The notes below the pieces were generated by a model that saw only the letters and a list, made by a program, of their open reading frames with translations, did not search any database and was not told the origin of the DNA. Below are positions 33,785 through 42,456 of a stretch of DNA of 64,000 bases, piece after piece; positions within the stretch are counted from its first letter, which is position 1; each line of letters starts with the position of its first letter. The translations under genes and the position numbers were made by a program. The stretch spans positions 62,001-126,000 of the forward strand of contig JAJRQI010000012.1 of NCBI GenBank assembly GCA_024280335.1, read 5' to 3'. This DNA comes from Deltaproteobacteria bacterium. Its GTDB lineage: Bacteria; Desulfobacterota; Desulfuromonadia; Desulfuromonadales; Geopsychrobacteraceae.

Positions 33785-35032
33785 ATGGAGAAACTGTTCC
33801 TCGGCCTGCCGCTCGATCAATATATCGGTCAACTGCTGCGCAACAAGTTCAACTGGCTGCTCGGCATCATCTTCGCGATCGGCATCCCGCTGATTATCTA
33901 CCGCTTTATCTTCGGTCTGGGCTCAGTGACTCACTCCTCCTATGACTACCCATGGGGGCTGTTTCTGAGCTTCGGTCTCTTCTGTATGGTGCCGCTCTCC
34001 GCCTCCGGCTTTATGCTCGGCACCACCGTCGAGATCTTCGGTCGCCACGATTTCGAACCGATCGAACGGTTGGCGCTGCTCAACGGTCTGCTCGGCTACC
34101 TGTTTGCCGTGGTCTACCTGCTGGTCGATCTGGGCCAACCCTGGCGGCTCTCCTATCCGATGATCTACGCCTGGGGACCGGCGGCCGTGCTGTTCCTGGT
34201 CGGCTGGCACGTTGCCATCTATCTGTCGGTGCAGGTGGCGGAAGTTTCGACCTCATTTTTCGAGTGGATCGGCTGGCCGAACGCGAAAAAATTCATCCGC
34301 AAAGGGACCATCGGCCTGACCGTTTCCGGGATCATCCTCTCGACCCTGCACCAGGGAGCGCTGGGTGCTTTATTCAGCTACGCTCCGGGGAAGATTCACC
34401 CCTTGTGGTACTCAGCCGAGTTCATGTGGATTCACTTCTTTGTCTCCTCGATCCCCGGCGGTCTCTGTATGGTGATCGCCGTCAGCACCATCGTCATCAA
34501 AACCATGGCCTGGCGCTGTGATGATACTTTCAAGGATAATCTGAACCAGTTAACCCTGAAGCTGGCCAAGGGTGCCGCCATGGGGCTGATTACCTACCTG
34601 GTGATCAAGCTGATCGCGGTGGCCCACGACAATGAGTGGATGTATCTGGCGACCGGCTGGGGCGCCTGGTACCTGCTGGAAATGCTGGCCGGGGTGGTTC
34701 TGCCGCTGATCCTGTTCGCCTACGGCATCCGGCATAAATTGGTCGGCGTGGTTCGCTTCGGGGCCTTTTTGACCATTGCCGGGATTATTTTGAACCGGCT
34801 GAACACCGCACTGGTGGTCTTTAACTGGAAGCTCTATCAAGAGGTTCCGCATCTTTATGAAGTCATCATCAGCATCACCATCTTCGCCATCTACATCGCC
34901 CTCTATCGCTTCATTCTCAACCGTCTGCCGATCCTCTATGCCTGGCAAGCGCAACCCTCCGAAGTGATCGTAACGGCAGCAGTCCCCGTGCCTGCCCGCG
35001 AGCAAGAGCAGGAGATTCCTGCTCGGGCATGA
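33785..35032 (+). CDS. HybB/NrfD-like membrane subunit, module 3
   Basis: From ATG 33785 the protein has 415 residues and about ten helices. SYDYPWGLFLSFGLFCMVPLSASGF and LVDLGQPWRLSYPMIYAWGP are typical of HybB/NrfD quinone-binding subunits. The C-terminal tail is Val/Pro/Glu-rich. This ATG has only a weak ribosome binding site. A much better start at 33710 is in the same frame but blocked by a TAA at codon 6, so current translation may depend on re-initiation. A terminator follows 12 bases after the stop. Confidence 0.82.
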   Translation: MEKLFLGLPLDQYIGQLLRNKFNWLLGIIFAIGIPLIIYRFIFGLGSVTHSSYDYPWGLFLSFGLFCMVPLSASGFMLGTTVEIFGRHDFEPIERLALLNGLLGYLFAVVYLLVDLGQPWRLSYPMIYAWGPAAVLFLVGWHVAIYLSVQVAEVSTSFFEWIGWPNAKKFIRKGTIGLTVSGIILSTLHQGALGALFSYAPGKIHPLWYSAEFMWIHFFVSSIPGGLCMVIAVSTIVIKTMAWRCDDTFKDNLNQLTLKLAKGAAMGLITYLVIKLIAVAHDNEWMYLATGWGAWYLLEMLAGVVLPLILFAYGIRHKLVGVVRFGAFLTIAGIILNRLNTALVVFNWKLYQEVPHLYEVIISITIFAIYIALYRFILNRLPILYAWQAQPSEVIVTAAVPVPAREQEQEIPARA

Positions 35033-35044
35033 GGTCACGGCGTT

Positions 35045-35090
35045 CATGGCCGATCGGGGAACCGGGTTCCTGATCGGCCATGGTTTTTTT
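35045..35090 (+). terminator. intrinsic terminator after module 3
   Basis: CATGGCCGATC (35045-35055) and GATCGGCCATG (35072-35082) pair, with an inner GGAACC/GGTTCC pair, and are followed by GTTTTTTT. It separates the NrfD operon from the kinase-less sensor. Confidence 0.9.
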
Positions 35091-35134
35091 ATCGCCGTCA
35101 GAGCTGAAAACAACCGTCACAAGGTGAGGAGAGC

Positions 35135-36049
35135 ATGTTCAATCATCTGATCGTCAGGGCCATCGTGCCGATCACCATCGCCGTTACCGGATTTGTGGTG
35201 TTCGGTTGTCTTCTACTCTACAGCTTTATCAAGGCGGACATGATCGACGAAGCGGTCCTGCATGTCGACAGTCTGGCGGAAACGGTGGTCAAATCGACCC
35301 GCTATGCCATGCTCGAAGGCGATCGAGAATCTTTGGCGAATATCGTCGACAATGTCGGCACCCTCGTCGAGGTCGGTCAGATCCGCATCTATGACGAAGC
35401 CGGAGAAGTCCGTTTTTCCGGCTTCGATCAAGCAGCCGAAACAATAACAACGACCATAGAGATCGACGCCTGGTCAAAGCAAATCATGCAGGCCGATTCC
35501 CCGCAAAGAACCGACACCCACCACAATGTCACTAACACCGATGGCTTGATCGCGGTGTCGATTCCGATTCTCAACGAAATCAGCTGCTCTACCGCCGCTT
35601 GTCACTTTCATGCCGAAGAGGAGCCGCTGCTCGGCTTTTTAAGTATCGGCATCTCCCGTGAACCACTGGAGAAAACCCTTGCGTTGCTCAGAAGCCGGAT
35701 GATAATTTTCAGCCTGATGGTGCTGTTCTTGACCATCGGCGGCGTTGCCGCGCTGCTGCAAATGAACCTGTTTCTGCCGATCCAGCATTTAGCTTGGTGT
35801 GCCGAACAAGCGGCGGGCGGAGTCCCGGTCAAGGATCTGCCGAAAGCAGATCGCAAACTCGGACAGTTGGAGAAGGATTTTCGCCTGCTGATTCAGCAGC
35901 GGGATCAGGCCTGGCAGGAGCAGAAAAGTGTCGATATTTTACTGAGAAAAGCAGATCATGGTTCCGACAGAAACTCCAGAAACAGAAACCGGGATGCCGG
36001 ACATCAAGCCGCTGCGACTACAGGTTCAGGCCAGAATCCGCAAGCTTGA
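35135..36049 (+). CDS. kinase-less membrane sensor with a CX4CH heme motif
   Basis: The 304-residue protein has TM1 (about 9-31), a periplasmic domain, TM2 (about 188-207) and a HAMP-like segment to about 262. It then stops resembling protein and its last 30 or so residues overlap the next gene. The periplasmic domain matches the kinase at 24605: similar MLEGDRESLANIVD start and C151-STAA-C156-H157-F-H, equivalent to that protein's CX4CHFH site. The first CXXCH of the kinase is absent. No HisKA or ATPase domain follows. It could be a truncated kinase or a regulator of the intact paralogue. GAGGAGAGC precedes the ATG. Confidence 0.72.
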   Translation: MFNHLIVRAIVPITIAVTGFVVFGCLLLYSFIKADMIDEAVLHVDSLAETVVKSTRYAMLEGDRESLANIVDNVGTLVEVGQIRIYDEAGEVRFSGFDQAAETITTTIEIDAWSKQIMQADSPQRTDTHHNVTNTDGLIAVSIPILNEISCSTAACHFHAEEEPLLGFLSIGISREPLEKTLALLRSRMIIFSLMVLFLTIGGVAALLQMNLFLPIQHLAWCAEQAAGGVPVKDLPKADRKLGQLEKDFRLLIQQRDQAWQEQKSVDILLRKADHGSDRNSRNRNRDAGHQAAATTGSGQNPQA

Positions 36050-36476
36050 GCTGCTCAGCAGCAGCGGCCTGTGGATTCTGGCCCTGTTTACCGCCTTAAG
36101 CATCGGGGCCTACCGAAAGTTTGCCTTTTTGCCGACCTTGAACGACGCAATCCGCTCGCTGCTCGGCTCCGGGCCGCCGGTAAACTTCATTAACTGGGCA
36201 CTGGTCCTCTACGCCTTCTCCGCCATCATCATGGTTCTGACCCAGATGACCGGCAGTAAGCGCCCGCGCGGTGCTCTGAGCCATTTCGGCTATCTCAGCG
36301 TTTTTTACACCTTCTATCACTTCTCCGACGGCCTGACGGAAAACTTCTGGGCGGTCTTCACCATCGGCATGACGATCCTCAGTCTGCAGAGCTACCACGT
36401 CTGGAATTACTACAAGGAAAAAGTTCGTGAAGAAGAAGAGATTCTCGCCGAATTGAACAAGCTGGCCGAAGAATAG
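35958..36476 (+). CDS. three-helix membrane protein of unknown function
   Basis: The 172-residue frame (160 if it starts at ATG 35994, MPDIKPLRLQVQAR) has three or four hydrophobic segments (about 35-53, 76-96, 112-140) and a charged coiled-coil-like tail (YYKEKVREEEEILAELNKLAEE). It overlaps the upstream sensor by 92 bases, or 56 with the later start. Neither start has a strong ribosome binding site. The family was not recognised. Co-transcription with the sensor suggests a related membrane role. Confidence 0.65.
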   Translation: MVPTETPETETGMPDIKPLRLQVQARIRKLELLSSSGLWILALFTALSIGAYRKFAFLPTLNDAIRSLLGSGPPVNFINWALVLYAFSAIIMVLTQMTGSKRPRGALSHFGYLSVFYTFYHFSDGLTENFWAVFTIGMTILSLQSYHVWNYYKEKVREEEEILAELNKLAEE

Positions 36477-36499
36477 TCGACTATCCAGGACCTCAGAAA

Positions 36500-36603
36500 A
36501 TGGCCTCGCGCTGCCCATTTCAAGGGTGTTTGGCGCCAGGATGGCGTCAGCAAGCCCCAGGGATGGGTTCATGCGTCCCTGGGAATGGGCAGCGCGAGGC
36601 CAT
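36500..36603. repeat. 104-bp structured element with 20-bp perfect inverted ends
   Basis: Positions 36500-36519 and 36584-36603 are exact reverse complements over 20 bases (ATGGCCTCGCGCTGCCCATT). Inside, CCCAGGGA (36556-36563) pairs with TCCCTGGG (36576-36583), stacked directly on the outer stem, and TGGCGCCA occurs at about 36531. It sits between convergent genes with no T-tract. It may be a bidirectional terminator, a small palindromic mobile repeat, or a structured RNA. Confidence 0.75.
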
Positions 36604-36637
36604 CCGGCTGAATCGTTACGAATAATCTTGCCTTGAT

Positions 36638-39040
36638 CTAGAGCTGCCCCTCCAGATCGAGGCGGAAGAAATCGCGCGGTTTGAGCCGTTCCTCTTCGCT
36701 GTGTCGGGTCGGAGCGGTGCCGGGGGCAAAAACTTCGAAACGGGCCTTGTCATTGTCTGCCGCCAGTAACAGACCGTTTTCCGGATCGATCGGGTAGAAT
36801 TCGATGCTGTCCGGCACCCGAAAATCGACCGCTGGAAACTGCTTGATCGCTTCCTTCATGAAGTTGACCCAGGCCGGAGCTGCGGCTTTTGAGCCGGTTT
36901 CACTCTTGCCCAGCGGACGCTCCTGATCGTAACCGACCCAGGAGATGGTCGCCAGCTGCGGAATATAGCCGACGTACCAGGCATCCTTGAGATCGTTGGT
37001 AGTACCGGTTTTGCCCGCTGAAGGGCGACCCAGCGCCTTGGCCCGCCAACCGGTCCCTTCCTGCACCACGCTCTCCAGAACATTGGTGATCAGATAGGCG
37101 GTCTCCGGCGAAATCACCCGCCGCGGCGGTTTGCGGATCAGCCGTTGGTCCGCAGCCATCCCGGTGGAAAAATCGGCGGGATCGACCGATTCGAGAATCC
37201 GCCCATCCCGATCGCGGATCCGGGTAATATAGGTCGGCGGCACCAGAATCCCGCCGTTAGCAAAGACCGAATAAGCGACCAGCAGCTCCAGCGGGGTGAC
37301 CGCCGTCGAACCGAGTCCCATGGTCAGGTCACGGGTCAACGGGGTTTCGATGCCGAGCTTGCGAGCGTAGTTGGCCGCATAATTCAGACCGATATCCTCG
37401 AGAATCTTGATCGTCACCACGTTGCGCGATTTGGCCAGCGCCTTGCGGAAGCTGGTCGGCCCGTAGAACTTCTCTTCGTAGTTCTGCGGTTTCCACTCCT
37501 CCAGCTTGCCGCTTTCACGCGCCTCGTTTTCGTAGATCAACGGCGTATCCAGAATGACGCTGGCCGGGGTGTAACCCTTGTCGAGCGCGGCGGCATAGAT
37601 GATCGGCTTGATCGCCGAGCCGGGCAGCCGCTTGGCCTGAATAGCACGGTTAAACTGACTTTCAGCAAAATCATAGCCGCCGACCATCGCTTTGATTTCA
37701 CCGCTGAAGGGATCGATGGCGATCAGCGCGCCCTGCCCCCGCGGATGCTGCTCCAGACTGAGCCGCCAGGGCTCGGTCCGATTGTCAACCAGCCGCACCT
37801 CAATGACAGAGCCGATCGGCAGACGGCTCACTTTTTCTTCGCCCCGGTTGCCGCTCGGCAGCGATTCGGCCGGTGTCACCTGCAACGGCGCCGCCCATTT
37901 GCTTTCGGCAATCGGGATGACGCCGGTCCGGTCGCCGATCCGGCAGAGGATCTGGCCCTCAGCCTGGCCGATCACCAGCGCCTGACTGAAACTGCCGATC
38001 TGCAACGGTTCTTCGGCCTGCTGTTCGCTCTGTTTACCGAGAAATTCGGCCTGCTCATCGGCACTGATCAGCTGCTGTGGACCGCGATAGCCCTGTCGCT
38101 TGTCATGGGCACGCAGGTTTGCTTTTACCGCCTGACGAGCCACCTGCTGCATGGCGATATTGATGCTGGTTTCCACCTGCAGCCCGCCGGTGTACAACAA
38201 TTCTCTGCCGAAACGTTGTTCCAGATAGCGACGCACCTGCTCATTGAAGTAAGCGGTAACATCGAGCAGATTATTCAGCCGCGGCTTGATCGCCACCTCT
38301 TCGTCGCTGGCCGCCCTCGCTTCGCCGGGCGAGATGAAGCCCTCTTCGACCATCCGCTTGAGGACATATTTCTGCCGCGCCAGCGCCCGCCGGTAGTGAC
38401 GATAGGGAGAATAACGACTTGGCGCCTGCGGCAGACCGGCAAGAATTGCGCATTCGGCCAGGCTCAGCTGCTCGACATTTTTGTCGAAATAGTTCTGCGC
38501 CGCCGCTTCGACCCCGTAGGCACGATGGCCCAGATAGATCTGGTTCAGGTAGAGGTAGATGATCTCCTCTTTCGACAGCGCCTGCTCCATCCGCCAGGCA
38601 AGTATCGCCTCTTTGAATTTTCGCGAAAAGGTTCGCTCCGAGGTCAACAGCAGTTTCTTCGCCACCTGCTGGGTAATGGTGCTGCCCCCTTGCGAAATCC
38701 CACCAGCGTTGACGTTTTTCAGTGCCGCGCGCAGGATCGACTGAAAATCGATCCCCTGATGCTTTAAGAAGCTGGAATCCTCGGCGGCAACAAAGGCCTG
38801 CACCAGTTGCCGGGGGATTTTATCAAACGGCACCAAAATCCGCCGTTCTTCAGAATATTCGGCGATGATACTGCCGTCGTCGGCATAGATCTGGGTAATC
38901 AGCGGCGGTCGATAGTCGGCCAGCGTCTCAACCTTCGGCAGGGTCGCCGACACATAAAAGTAGGCGCTGACCAGACCGATCACGCCGAGCAACGGCAGGC
39001 CGAACAGGGCGTAGAGAAAATATTTGAGAAACGGTTTCAT
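36638..39040 (-). CDS. mrcA: penicillin-binding protein 1A (bifunctional class A PBP)
   Basis: The 800-residue protein has one N-terminal helix (about 8-30). The glycosyltransferase domain has AAEDSSFLKHQGID, GGSTITQQVAKKLLL and LYLNQIYLGHRAYG. An OB-like insert follows. The transpeptidase has the active serine in GSAIKP, SRN in AKSRNVVT, and KTG in AGKTGTTND. It polymerises and cross-links peptidoglycan in the periplasm. Length and domain order fit PBP1A. It is monocistronic and convergent with the preceding gene. Confidence 0.95.
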   Translation of the reverse strand: MKPFLKYFLYALFGLPLLGVIGLVSAYFYVSATLPKVETLADYRPPLITQIYADDGSIIAEYSEERRILVPFDKIPRQLVQAFVAAEDSSFLKHQGIDFQSILRAALKNVNAGGISQGGSTITQQVAKKLLLTSERTFSRKFKEAILAWRMEQALSKEEIIYLYLNQIYLGHRAYGVEAAAQNYFDKNVEQLSLAECAILAGLPQAPSRYSPYRHYRRALARQKYVLKRMVEEGFISPGEARAASDEEVAIKPRLNNLLDVTAYFNEQVRRYLEQRFGRELLYTGGLQVETSINIAMQQVARQAVKANLRAHDKRQGYRGPQQLISADEQAEFLGKQSEQQAEEPLQIGSFSQALVIGQAEGQILCRIGDRTGVIPIAESKWAAPLQVTPAESLPSGNRGEEKVSRLPIGSVIEVRLVDNRTEPWRLSLEQHPRGQGALIAIDPFSGEIKAMVGGYDFAESQFNRAIQAKRLPGSAIKPIIYAAALDKGYTPASVILDTPLIYENEARESGKLEEWKPQNYEEKFYGPTSFRKALAKSRNVVTIKILEDIGLNYAANYARKLGIETPLTRDLTMGLGSTAVTPLELLVAYSVFANGGILVPPTYITRIRDRDGRILESVDPADFSTGMAADQRLIRKPPRRVISPETAYLITNVLESVVQEGTGWRAKALGRPSAGKTGTTNDLKDAWYVGYIPQLATISWVGYDQERPLGKSETGSKAAAPAWVNFMKEAIKQFPAVDFRVPDSIEFYPIDPENGLLLAADNDKARFEVFAPGTAPTRHSEEERLKPRDFFRLDLEGQL

Positions 39041-39264
39041 GGTTTGAATGATCCGGAAAATTCAATCTCGCAGAAGGAAATAAAGGGGCTTGTTCCTTCA
39101 CCGCAAACAAAAACTGACAAAGATCGATTATATAGCACGTAGATCGAAGCAGGAGCAACCGTCTGCTATGCTAGGATATTGATATTCCGCTGGAAAATTC
39201 GGGTATTTTACTCTATTCTGCGGCGCTCTACACAAGCAGGACTATCTATATTGGAGAAACTACA

Positions 39265-40731
39265 ATGTATCGACGCACGAAAATTGTCGCCACGGTCGGA
39301 CCGGCCTGTGACAAAAAAAACGAATTGGAAGCGCTGATGAAGGCCGGAGTCAACGTCTTCAGACTCAATTTTTCCCACGGCGAGCTACAGCAGAAAGCCC
39401 GCTGGATAGCGGATATCCGTGAGCTCTCCATCCAGCAGAAGCAGGCGGTGTCGATCCTCGGTGATCTGCAGGGGCCGAAAATCCGTACCGGTCTGATGCG
39501 CGGAGGTTCACAACGGTTGCACGAGGGGCAGGAAGTGCTGATCACCACCGCAGCGATTGAGGGCGCAGATGGACTGATCCCGACCAGCTATCAGGCCCTG
39601 CCGCAGGATGTAGTGCCGGGCGATCAAATTCTGCTTGATGATGGCCAACTCGAACTGCAGGTGCTTGCTGTCGAGGCCGAAAAGGTCCGCTGCCGGGTCA
39701 AGGTGGGTGGCGAACTCAAGGATCGCAAGGGGATCAACCTGCCGGGGGTCAAGGTTTCGGCTCCGGCGCTGACCGAAAAAGATCTGACCGATCTGCAGTT
39801 CTGTATCGCCCAGGAAGTCGACTGGGTGGCCCTCTCCTTTGTCCGCACCGGCAAAGAGGTCTGCCGTCTCAAGGATCTGATCTCTCAGCAGAACTCGCCG
39901 CTGAAGGTGATCGCCAAAATCGAAAAACCGGAAGCGGTGGAAAATTTTACCGCCATTCTCGAGGCGGCCGACGGCATCATGGTCGCCCGGGGCGATCTGG
40001 GCGTGGAGGTGCCTTCAGAGAAGGTACCGCTGATCCAGAAGATGATCATCCGCAACTGCAACGCGCAGGGCAAACCGGTCATCACCGCCACCCAGATGCT
40101 GGAAAGCATGATTCACAACCCACGCCCGACCCGGGCCGAAACCTCGGATGTTGCCAATGCCATCCTTGACGGCACCGATGCGGTGATGCTCTCCGGAGAA
40201 ACGGCCGCCGGTAAATACCCGCTGGAAGCGGTTCAGGTGATGGATCGGGTCGCCCGCGATGTCGAGGGGGATCCGCAACTGCTCGCCCGCTGTTGCCAAC
40301 CGACCCCGCTGACCGACGGCAGCCACAGCCTGCCTGAAGCGATCGGTCAGGCGGCCTGCCGGGTTGCCGAGGCGGTCGGCGCGACGGCGATCCTTGCCTT
40401 TACCCAGACCGGCAGCACGGCGGCACTGGTTGCCAAGCATCGCCCGTTGTTACCGATTCTGGCAGTCACCCCGACCACTCTGGTACGCCGCCGACTGGCC
40501 CTTTACGGTGGCATCCGCTCACTGAAAGTGCCGATTCAGGGGAGTACCGAAGCACAGATCAGCTCAGTCGAGGCGGCGGTCCTCGACTCCGGCCTGCTCA
40601 AGCGCGGCGATGTGGTCGTCATCACTATGGGCAGCCCGGTCTCGGACCCCGGTACCACCAATCTGCTCAAGGTTCATCGTTTGGGAATATCTGACCCGAA
40701 AGGGGTTGACGATCCACCTAGCGGGGCTTGA
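39265..40731 (+). CDS. pyk: pyruvate kinase
   Basis: The 488-residue enzyme transfers phosphate from PEP to ADP in glycolysis. It starts YRRTKIVATVGPAC and has NVFRLNFSHG, the active-site segment VIAKIEKPEAVEN, GIMVARGDLGVEVP, and TATQMLESMIHNPRPTRAE, all canonical. A complete C-terminal domain is present. TTGGAGAAACTACA precedes the start. It appears monocistronic. A dispersed palindromic repeat follows before queC. Confidence 0.95.
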   Translation: MYRRTKIVATVGPACDKKNELEALMKAGVNVFRLNFSHGELQQKARWIADIRELSIQQKQAVSILGDLQGPKIRTGLMRGGSQRLHEGQEVLITTAAIEGADGLIPTSYQALPQDVVPGDQILLDDGQLELQVLAVEAEKVRCRVKVGGELKDRKGINLPGVKVSAPALTEKDLTDLQFCIAQEVDWVALSFVRTGKEVCRLKDLISQQNSPLKVIAKIEKPEAVENFTAILEAADGIMVARGDLGVEVPSEKVPLIQKMIIRNCNAQGKPVITATQMLESMIHNPRPTRAETSDVANAILDGTDAVMLSGETAAGKYPLEAVQVMDRVARDVEGDPQLLARCCQPTPLTDGSHSLPEAIGQAACRVAEAVGATAILAFTQTGSTAALVAKHRPLLPILAVTPTTLVRRRLALYGGIRSLKVPIQGSTEAQISSVEAAVLDSGLLKRGDVVVITMGSPVSDPGTTNLLKVHRLGISDPKGVDDPPSGA

Positions 40732-40827
40732 CCCTTGTCAGCGATCAGCCTATGCTCCGCTGAGAAGGTTCAATGAAAGAATCGCTTACGAGTGAGCCTC
40801 TTGAAAAAGTCCGAAAATTCAATCACT

Positions 40828-40907
40828 CGTCATTCCCGCGCAGGCGGGAATCCAGAAGTTCTCCGGGACAGTCTGAAAGCTGGATCCCCGTTTTCACGGG
40901 GATGACG
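40828..40907. repeat. dispersed palindromic repeat (CGTCATTCCCGC type)
   Basis: Two hairpins, 40828-40855 (CATTCCCGC/GCGGGAAT) and 40880-40907 (GGATCCCCG/CGGGGAT), form an 80-bp inverted element whose ends are CGTCATTCCCG and CGGGGATGACG. Its translation reads FPRRRES...[10 protein letters not shown], the familiar false peptide produced by this class of repeat, and appears as a spurious N-terminal extension of QueC. Confidence 0.85.
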
Positions 40908-40949
40908 ACTTATGCAAGAGCCTCGATTAACAGGATAAAGGCTTCCCCG

Positions 40950-41630
40950 ATGAAAAAAGCCGTAGTTCTTTACAGCGGCGGTCTCGATTCGACCACCTGC
41001 ATGGCGATCGCCCGCGAGCAGGGCTTTGCCGCCTACGCGCTCAGTTTTGCTTATGGCCAGCGACATAGCGTCGAACTGGACAAGGCCCGCGAGTACGCAG
41101 CACAGATCGGCGCCAAGGAGCACATGGTCATCGATATCAACCTGCGCCAGATGGGCGGCAGCGCCCTGACCGCAGAGATCGAAGTCCCCAAGGATGGTGC
41201 CGCTGAAGAGGCGATTCCGATCACCTATGTACCGGCGCGCAACACCATCTTCCTCTCCTTCGCCCTCGGCTGGGCCGAGGTGCTTGGCGCCTCCGATATC
41301 TTCATCGGCGTCAACGCGCTCGATTATTCCGGCTATCCCGACTGTCGTCCCGAATTTGTCGCCGCCTTTCAGCAGATGGCCAACTTAGCGACCAAAGCAG
41401 GGGTCGAAGGAACTCCCTACCGGATTCAGGCACCCTTGATCGACCTGAGCAAGGCCCAGATTATTCAACAGGGGCTGGCGCTGGGGGTTGACTACCGCCT
41501 GACTCACTCCTGTTATGATCCGACCGCCGCCGGGCTCTCCTGCGGACACTGCGATTCCTGCCTGCTGCGCCTCAAAGGCTTTGCCGAGGCCGGCTGCGAA
41601 GATCCGATCGCCTACGCCGAGCGCGACTAA
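40950..41630 (+). CDS. queC: 7-cyano-7-deazaguanine synthase
   Basis: QueC (226 residues) makes preQ0 from 7-carboxy-7-deazaguanine using ATP and ammonia. It has the PP-loop SGGLDSTT near the N-terminus, [18 protein letters not shown], and a C-terminal zinc site with C-x8-CGHCDSC. ATG 40950 is chosen because upstream codons come from a palindromic repeat. It is followed after 13 bases by folE2, which supplies the first step of the same pathway. Confidence 0.95.
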   Translation: MKKAVVLYSGGLDSTTCMAIAREQGFAAYALSFAYGQRHSVELDKAREYAAQIGAKEHMVIDINLRQMGGSALTAEIEVPKDGAAEEAIPITYVPARNTIFLSFALGWAEVLGASDIFIGVNALDYSGYPDCRPEFVAAFQQMANLATKAGVEGTPYRIQAPLIDLSKAQIIQQGLALGVDYRLTHSCYDPTAAGLSCGHCDSCLLRLKGFAEAGCEDPIAYAERD

Positions 41631-41643
41631 AAGGGGCTGACAA

Positions 41644-42414
41644 ATGTCAAAAATGCCTGACATGCAGAAAAGTCCTGATACCCGCAAGATTGCCATCGAC
41701 AAGGTCGGGGTCAAGGATATCCGCTACCCGATCGTGGTGCAGGACAAACAGCGCGAGCAGCAGCATACGGTGGCGCGGGTCAATATGTTCGTCGATCTGC
41801 CGGAACAGTTCAAAGGCACTCACATGAGTCGCTTTATCGAGGTGCTCAATCTCTATCACGGCGAGATCAGTGTCGTAAATATGGAGACGATCCTGCTTGA
41901 GATGAAACAGCGCCTCGAAGCGGACCGCGCCCACCTGGAACTTGACTTCCCCTATTTTATTGAAAAAACCGCGCCGGTCTCCGGTGCCCGCAGCCTGTTG
42001 GAATATCAGTGCCGGATGCTCGGCACGCTGGCGGATGAGTTTGATTTTATCCTTGAGGCGAGTGTCCCGGTCACCTCACTCTGCCCCTGCTCGAAAGAGA
42101 TCAGCGAGCGCGGCGCCCACAATCAGCGCAGCATCGTCACGGTACAGATCCGTTACAGCGAACATATCTGGCTCGAAGATCTGATCGCCTGGGTCGAAGA
42201 CTGTGCCAGTTGCCAGGTCTATTCCCTGCTCAAACGTGAGGATGAAAAGGCTGTGACCGAGCAGGCGTTCGACAATCCGATGTTCGTCGAGGATATGGTC
42301 CGCGCAGTCACGGAAAAACTGCGCAGCATCCAGACCGTCAACTGGTTCAAAATCCAGTGCGAAAACTTCGAATCGATCCACAACCACTCGGCTTACGCGA
42401 TGGTTGAGGGATAA
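41644..42414 (+). CDS. folE2: GTP cyclohydrolase FolE2 (type IB)
   Basis: The 256-residue metal-dependent enzyme converts GTP to 7,8-dihydroneopterin triphosphate, the entry to folate and 7-deazaguanine synthesis. The signature SLCPCSKEISERGAHNQRS, with the catalytic cysteine, is present, together with KGTHMSRFIEVLN. Length is normal. Pairing with queC points to queuosine precursor supply. AGGGGCTGACAA precedes the start. Confidence 0.95.
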   Translation: MSKMPDMQKSPDTRKIAIDKVGVKDIRYPIVVQDKQREQQHTVARVNMFVDLPEQFKGTHMSRFIEVLNLYHGEISVVNMETILLEMKQRLEADRAHLELDFPYFIEKTAPVSGARSLLEYQCRMLGTLADEFDFILEASVPVTSLCPCSKEISERGAHNQRSIVTVQIRYSEHIWLEDLIAWVEDCASCQVYSLLKREDEKAVTEQAFDNPMFVEDMVRAVTEKLRSIQTVNWFKIQCENFESIHNHSAYAMVEG

Positions 42415-42426
42415 ACAACCGACATC

Positions 42427-42456
42427 TGTGGATAACCCTGTGGAAGCTGTGGACAA
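42427..42456. promoter_or_regulatory. cluster of DnaA-box-like 9-mers
   Basis: TGTGGATAA (42427-42435) is an exact reverse DnaA box. TGTGGAAGC (42439) and TGTGGACAA (42448-42456) are close variants in the same orientation. They lie at the folE2/DUF2064 junction. Whether DnaA binds is unknown; they also fall near the start of the next gene. Confidence 0.35.

Noticed and set aside
37145-38767. A 540-codon open frame on the plus strand
   Set aside because: It is fully antisense to mrcA, whose catalytic motifs are complete; the product has no recognisable domain.
40773-40949. N-terminal extension of QueC
   Set aside because: The extra residues (FPRRRES...WIPVFTGMT) are the translation of a dispersed palindromic repeat; QueC homology begins at 40950.
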